Shown one piece after another: positions 5,933 to 8,614 of a stretch of DNA of 8,614 nt (the first letter of the stretch is position 1; each line of letters starts with the position of its first letter). A program made the translations under genes and the position numbers. The stretch spans positions 1 to 8,614 of the forward strand of contig CAZLLV010000280.1 of assembly GCA_964560325.1 (NCBI GenBank), in the 5' to 3' direction. A model generated the notes under the pieces. That model was given only the letters and a program-made list of their open reading frames with translations. It did no database searches and was not told the DNA's origin. Source of the stretch: CAZLLV01 sp964560325. GTDB taxonomy: Bacteria; Acidobacteriota; Thermoanaerobaculia; Multivoradales; DATKCC01.

Positions 5933-8614
5933 TCCGCCGTCAGTGGCGCCGGGGGCCGGTCCGCATGCCAGCGCGCCAGGTCGCGCCGCGCCGCGCGCCC
6001 GAGCGGGTGATCGTTCTCCCGGTAGCAGACGACCCGGGCCTCGAGGATTCCCTCGCTCCAAGGCACCCACGGCTCGTAGGCCGCGAAAGCCTCCACACAG
6101 GCCGACCGGTCGACGCTCCGAGCCACCAGCAACCGGGTCAGAAGCCGGCGCTCGTCGAGGAGGCCGGCCGCGAACGGCTCGGACAGCAGATCGAACAGCC
6201 GCCGGGCGAACGCCGGATCGTGCCGGGCGAGCCGGGCGGCGCTCCGCAGCCACGAGGTCATGAAGCCGGTCTGCACCCACGGGTCGGTCCGCGCGGCGCG
6301 CAGCATCGCCTCGTAGTGGCGGGCGGCGGCGCGTCCGTCGCCCCGCCGCTCGGCGAGCACGGCCAGCACCCCCTCCGCCTCCACCGGGGAGAGCTCCCGG
6401 AGCCCCTCGGCGAGATCCGCGGCCGCGGGATCGCCGGCCAGCGCCAGGGCCTGGGCGAGGGCGAGCCGGTCGATCGGGTGCTCCGGCTGTTCCTGCTGGT
6501 CCGCCCAACCCCGCCGCACCGCCTGCCAGTCGCTCGCCAGGTAACGCCGCCGGAGCTCCCGGCGCCGCTCGGCCGCCTCGTCCTCCGGATCGGCGACCGG
6601 CGGCACGACGCCGTGGAGGCTGCCGCGGACGAAGCGGGCGTCCTCCACCCGTCGCCAGTCGAGCCCGCCGGCCGCGAAGGCGGGGCGATCCGCTCCCCGC
6701 TCCCGCGCGAGCGCCGTCAGGTCGTCGACGTCGAACAGCCCCTTGCGGCCGAGGTTGCGGACGAAGCCGAACTCGATCACCGGCCGGTCGTCGGTGTCGA
6801 TCCGCGCCTCCTCGGCGAGCCACCGGGCGAGCGGCGGCGCGGCGACGAAGCCGGAGTAGAAGCCGGCGGCGCCGGAGACGCCCCAGGCCTGGTCGAGGGC
6901 GCTCCGGTACGGCTCGCGTGCGGACCGCCGCGCCACCCGCGCCGCGTCGTGGCGGATCGGCTCTCGCGTCGCCACCAGCAGCAGGTCGCCCGGCAGCGTG
7001 CGCCAGGTCTCGACCGAGTCGAAGACCGAGCCGAGCGTGGCGTAGGCGGTGCGCACCACGGTCGAGTCGACCTCGTAGCCCTGGAGCCACTTGAGAAAGA
7101 CCCCGCCCTCCTTCAGCCGCTCGCGCGCCGCGCGGTAGAACTCCTGGCTGAACAGGCTCGAAACACCCGCCCGGTAGGGGTTCGAGGGCTCGGAGAAGAT
7201 CAGGTCGTAGCGCTTGCTCGTGGTGAGCAGCAGCTCCCGGCCGTCGCCCACGATCACCTCGACCTCCGGGTGGTCGAGCACGTCGTGGTTGACCGCCGCG
7301 CACCACGCGGCCACCCGCAGGATCGCCGGCTCGAGCTCGACCACGTCGACCCGCTCGATCGACGCCACCTCGGCGAGCCAGCCGGCGGTCGAGCCGGTGC
7401 CGAGGCCGATCACCAGCGCCGAGCGGGGCTCGGGGTGGAGCATGGAGCCGACCAGCCCGCCCATCACCTGGGTGCCGGCGTCGCCGATCGCGCTGCCGTC
7501 CGCCTTGCCGTTGACCACGAAGCTGTAGCCGCTCCCCCGCACCAGGGCCACCGAGCTCTCCCGCCCGTCCGCCTCCCAGAGCACCCGCGCCTGGTGCGCG
7601 TGGCGATCGGCGCGCAGGCCGTTCGGCTCGTCCGGCAGCTCGCCGTAGCGGCCGGCGCCGATGCCGGCGTGGCGCCAGACCGAGGTCGGGCCGAGCGTCG
7701 CGACCAGCGCGAGCGAGGCGGCCGCGAGCGCACCCACCGCCGCCGGCCGGCGCCAGCCGCGGCGCTCCCCTCCGCGCGCCATGGCGACGCCGGCCGCGAT
7801 CAGGGCGAGCACCGCCAGCAGCCCGGTCGTGGCGCGCCAGGTGCCGGGCGCCGAGAGGAGCGGCAGCAGGCCGAAGCCGCCGGCGATCGAGCCCGCGATG
7901 GCGCCCGCGGTGTTGGCGGCGTAGGCGAAGCCGACCTCGCGCCCGACGCCGCTGCGGCCCGCCCCCAGGATGCCGACCAGGAGCGGGAACTGGTAGCCCG
8001 CCACGAGCGCCGCCGGCAGCACCACGATCGCGGTCACCACCGTCCAGGCGGCGACCAGGCCGCCGAAGCCGAAGGCCCCGAGATCGAGGAGGACGAGCGA
8101 CAGCCAGGCCAGCCGGTCGCCCAGCCAGAAGGGTACGGCGAGGGCGAGCGCTTCGAGGGCGCAGGTGAAGGCGAAGCCGAGAAGCGTCGGCCGCACGCGC
8201 TCGGAGCCGAGGGCGTAGACGAGCCCGCCCGCGCCGATGCCGAGCAGGGCCACGGCCAGGATCAACCCGAAGGTGTAGGAAGTGCCGCCCAGGATGGGCG
8301 CCAGCATCCGGTACCAGACCAGCTCCATCAGGAAGAAGGCGAAGCCGACGAGCGCCGCGGCGGTGAGCACCAGGGCGAGCGGCGCCCGCCGGTCCGGAGG
8401 CGCCCCGGCCGGGGCGGCCGCGGCCGGGGCCACTTCGGGCGCCAGAGCGGCCGCGGCCGGAACCGGCAGGCTCCGCGACATCGACCGGGCGCCGACCGCG
8501 ACCAGCAGGTTGAGCAGCGCCGCGACCCCGATCGAGCGGCGGATGCCGAGGAGCTCGACGGCGGCGAAAGAGGTGACCAGCGCGCCCACGACCGCGCCGA
8601 GGGTGTTGACGGCA
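5929..8614 (-). CDS. Fused membrane transporter-like/spermidine-synthase-like protein, upstream paralogue (N-terminus beyond window)
   Basis: 894 residues are visible; alignment with the downstream paralogue implies about 168 N-terminal residues lie beyond the right edge. The frame is open to the edge and begins AVNTLGAVVGALV, matching ANTLGAVAGALV of its neighbour, so a GTG at 8589 is internal. The membrane region shows GFAFFLMELVWYRMLAPILG, GIGAGGLVYA, ALVAGYQFPLLVG and NTAGAIAGSIAGGFGLLPLL. The SAM-binding domain follows with LVIGLGTGSTAGWLAE (GLGTG near visible residue 403), VVELEPAIL, VGDGRELL, SEPSNPYRAG (near 474) and TDDRPVIEF (near 608). A helical C-terminal region ends with ACVEAFAAYEPWVPW and LEARVVCYREND, both shared with the neighbour. 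As in the neighbour, the polyamine catalytic Asp is Glu and the substrate residues are replaced, so the substrate is unknown. Its TAG stop (5929-5931) overlaps the beginning of the downstream reading frame, so the two are probably cotranscribed and translationally coupled. Confidence 0.9.
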   Translation of the reverse strand, partial: AVNTLGAVVGALVTSFAAVELLGIRRSIGVAALLNLLVAVGARSMSRSLPVPAAAALAPEVAPAAAAPAGAPPDRRAPLALVLTAAALVGFAFFLMELVWYRMLAPILGGTSYTFGLILAVALLGIGAGGLVYALGSERVRPTLLGFAFTCALEALALAVPFWLGDRLAWLSLVLLDLGAFGFGGLVAAWTVVTAIVVLPAALVAGYQFPLLVGILGAGRSGVGREVGFAYAANTAGAIAGSIAGGFGLLPLLSAPGTWRATTGLLAVLALIAAGVAMARGGERRGWRRPAAVGALAAASLALVATLGPTSVWRHAGIGAGRYGELPDEPNGLRADRHAHQARVLWEADGRESSVALVRGSGYSFVVNGKADGSAIGDAGTQVMGGLVGSMLHPEPRSALVIGLGTGSTAGWLAEVASIERVDVVELEPAILRVAAWCAAVNHDVLDHPEVEVIVGDGRELLLTTSKRYDLIFSEPSNPYRAGVSSLFSQEFYRAARERLKEGGVFLKWLQGYEVDSTVVRTAYATLGSVFDSVETWRTLPGDLLLVATREPIRHDAARVARRSAREPYRSALDQAWGVSGAAGFYSGFVAAPPLARWLAEEARIDTDDRPVIEFGFVRNLGRKGLFDVDDLTALARERGADRPAFAAGGLDWRRVEDARFVRGSLHGVVPPVADPEDEAAERRRELRRRYLASDWQAVRRGWADQQEQPEHPIDRLALAQALALAGDPAAADLAEGLRELSPVEAEGVLAVLAERRGDGRAAARHYEAMLRAARTDPWVQTGFMTSWLRSAARLARHDPAFARRLFDLLSEPFAAGLLDERRLLTRLLVARSVDRSACVEAFAAYEPWVPWSEGILEARVVCYRENDHPLGRAARRDLARWHADRPPAPLTAE
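7310..7421 (-). repeat. Near-identical block shared by the two paralogues (copy in upstream gene)
   Basis: This is the partner of 4107-4218, about 3.2 kb away in the same orientation. A second exact run of 46 bases is shared at 7008-7053 and 3805-3850. Direct repeats of this length could recombine to give a single fused gene or a triplication. Confidence 0.85.

Noticed and set aside
5933..7306. Upstream extension of the minus-strand reading frame that ends at 2636, giving an apparent 1556-residue protein
   Set aside because: This part lies out of frame inside the upstream fused gene and reads as Arg/Gly/Ala-rich sequence without family features. High GC content simply removes stop codons.

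Overview
The window is a very GC-rich bacterial chromosomal segment. The fused MFS/spermidine-synthase-like genes, the WG-repeat protein, the DUF2442 protein and the GC-rich intergenic palindromes together suggest an uncultured environmental lineage such as Acidobacteriota. That assignment is a low-confidence inference, because no rRNA or other phylogenetic marker is present.

Layout: (1) 2-451, plus strand: the C-terminal part of an adenosine deaminase. Its first ~75 bases look like base-call artefact: they contain no A and are mostly G, yet the reading frame survives. (2) 452-784: an intergenic stretch holding a 174-bp palindromic element (518-691) with perfect 25-bp terminal inverted repeats. 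(3) 785-1075, plus: a small DUF2442 protein. (4) 1076-1569: a second, diverged copy of the same element in opposite orientation (1208-1390), then a short widespread-type palindromic repeat (1425-1450) and a sigma70-like promoter (1493-1521). (5) 1570-2616, plus: an exported WG-repeat protein with about nine repeats. (6) 2609-2643: a 10-bp-stem hairpin that contains both stop codons of the converging genes. (7) 2636-5932 and 5929-8614, minus: two tandem paralogues. Each joins a polytopic membrane domain to a spermidine-synthase-like Rossmann domain and a helical C-terminal region. The upstream copy runs off the right edge.

How the genes relate: the two fused genes form one leftward transcription unit with a four-base overlap and are clear duplicates. 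One 112-base block around the SAM-binding motif differs at a single base. The motifs that bind and activate polyamine in true spermidine synthases are replaced in both, so their substrate is unknown. The WG-repeat gene has its own promoter and converges on this unit. The adenosine deaminase and the DUF2442 gene have no evident functional tie to the rest. The most unusual feature is the pair of inverted MITE-like elements flanking the DUF2442 gene. No tRNA, rRNA, CRISPR array, transposase or phage gene is visible.
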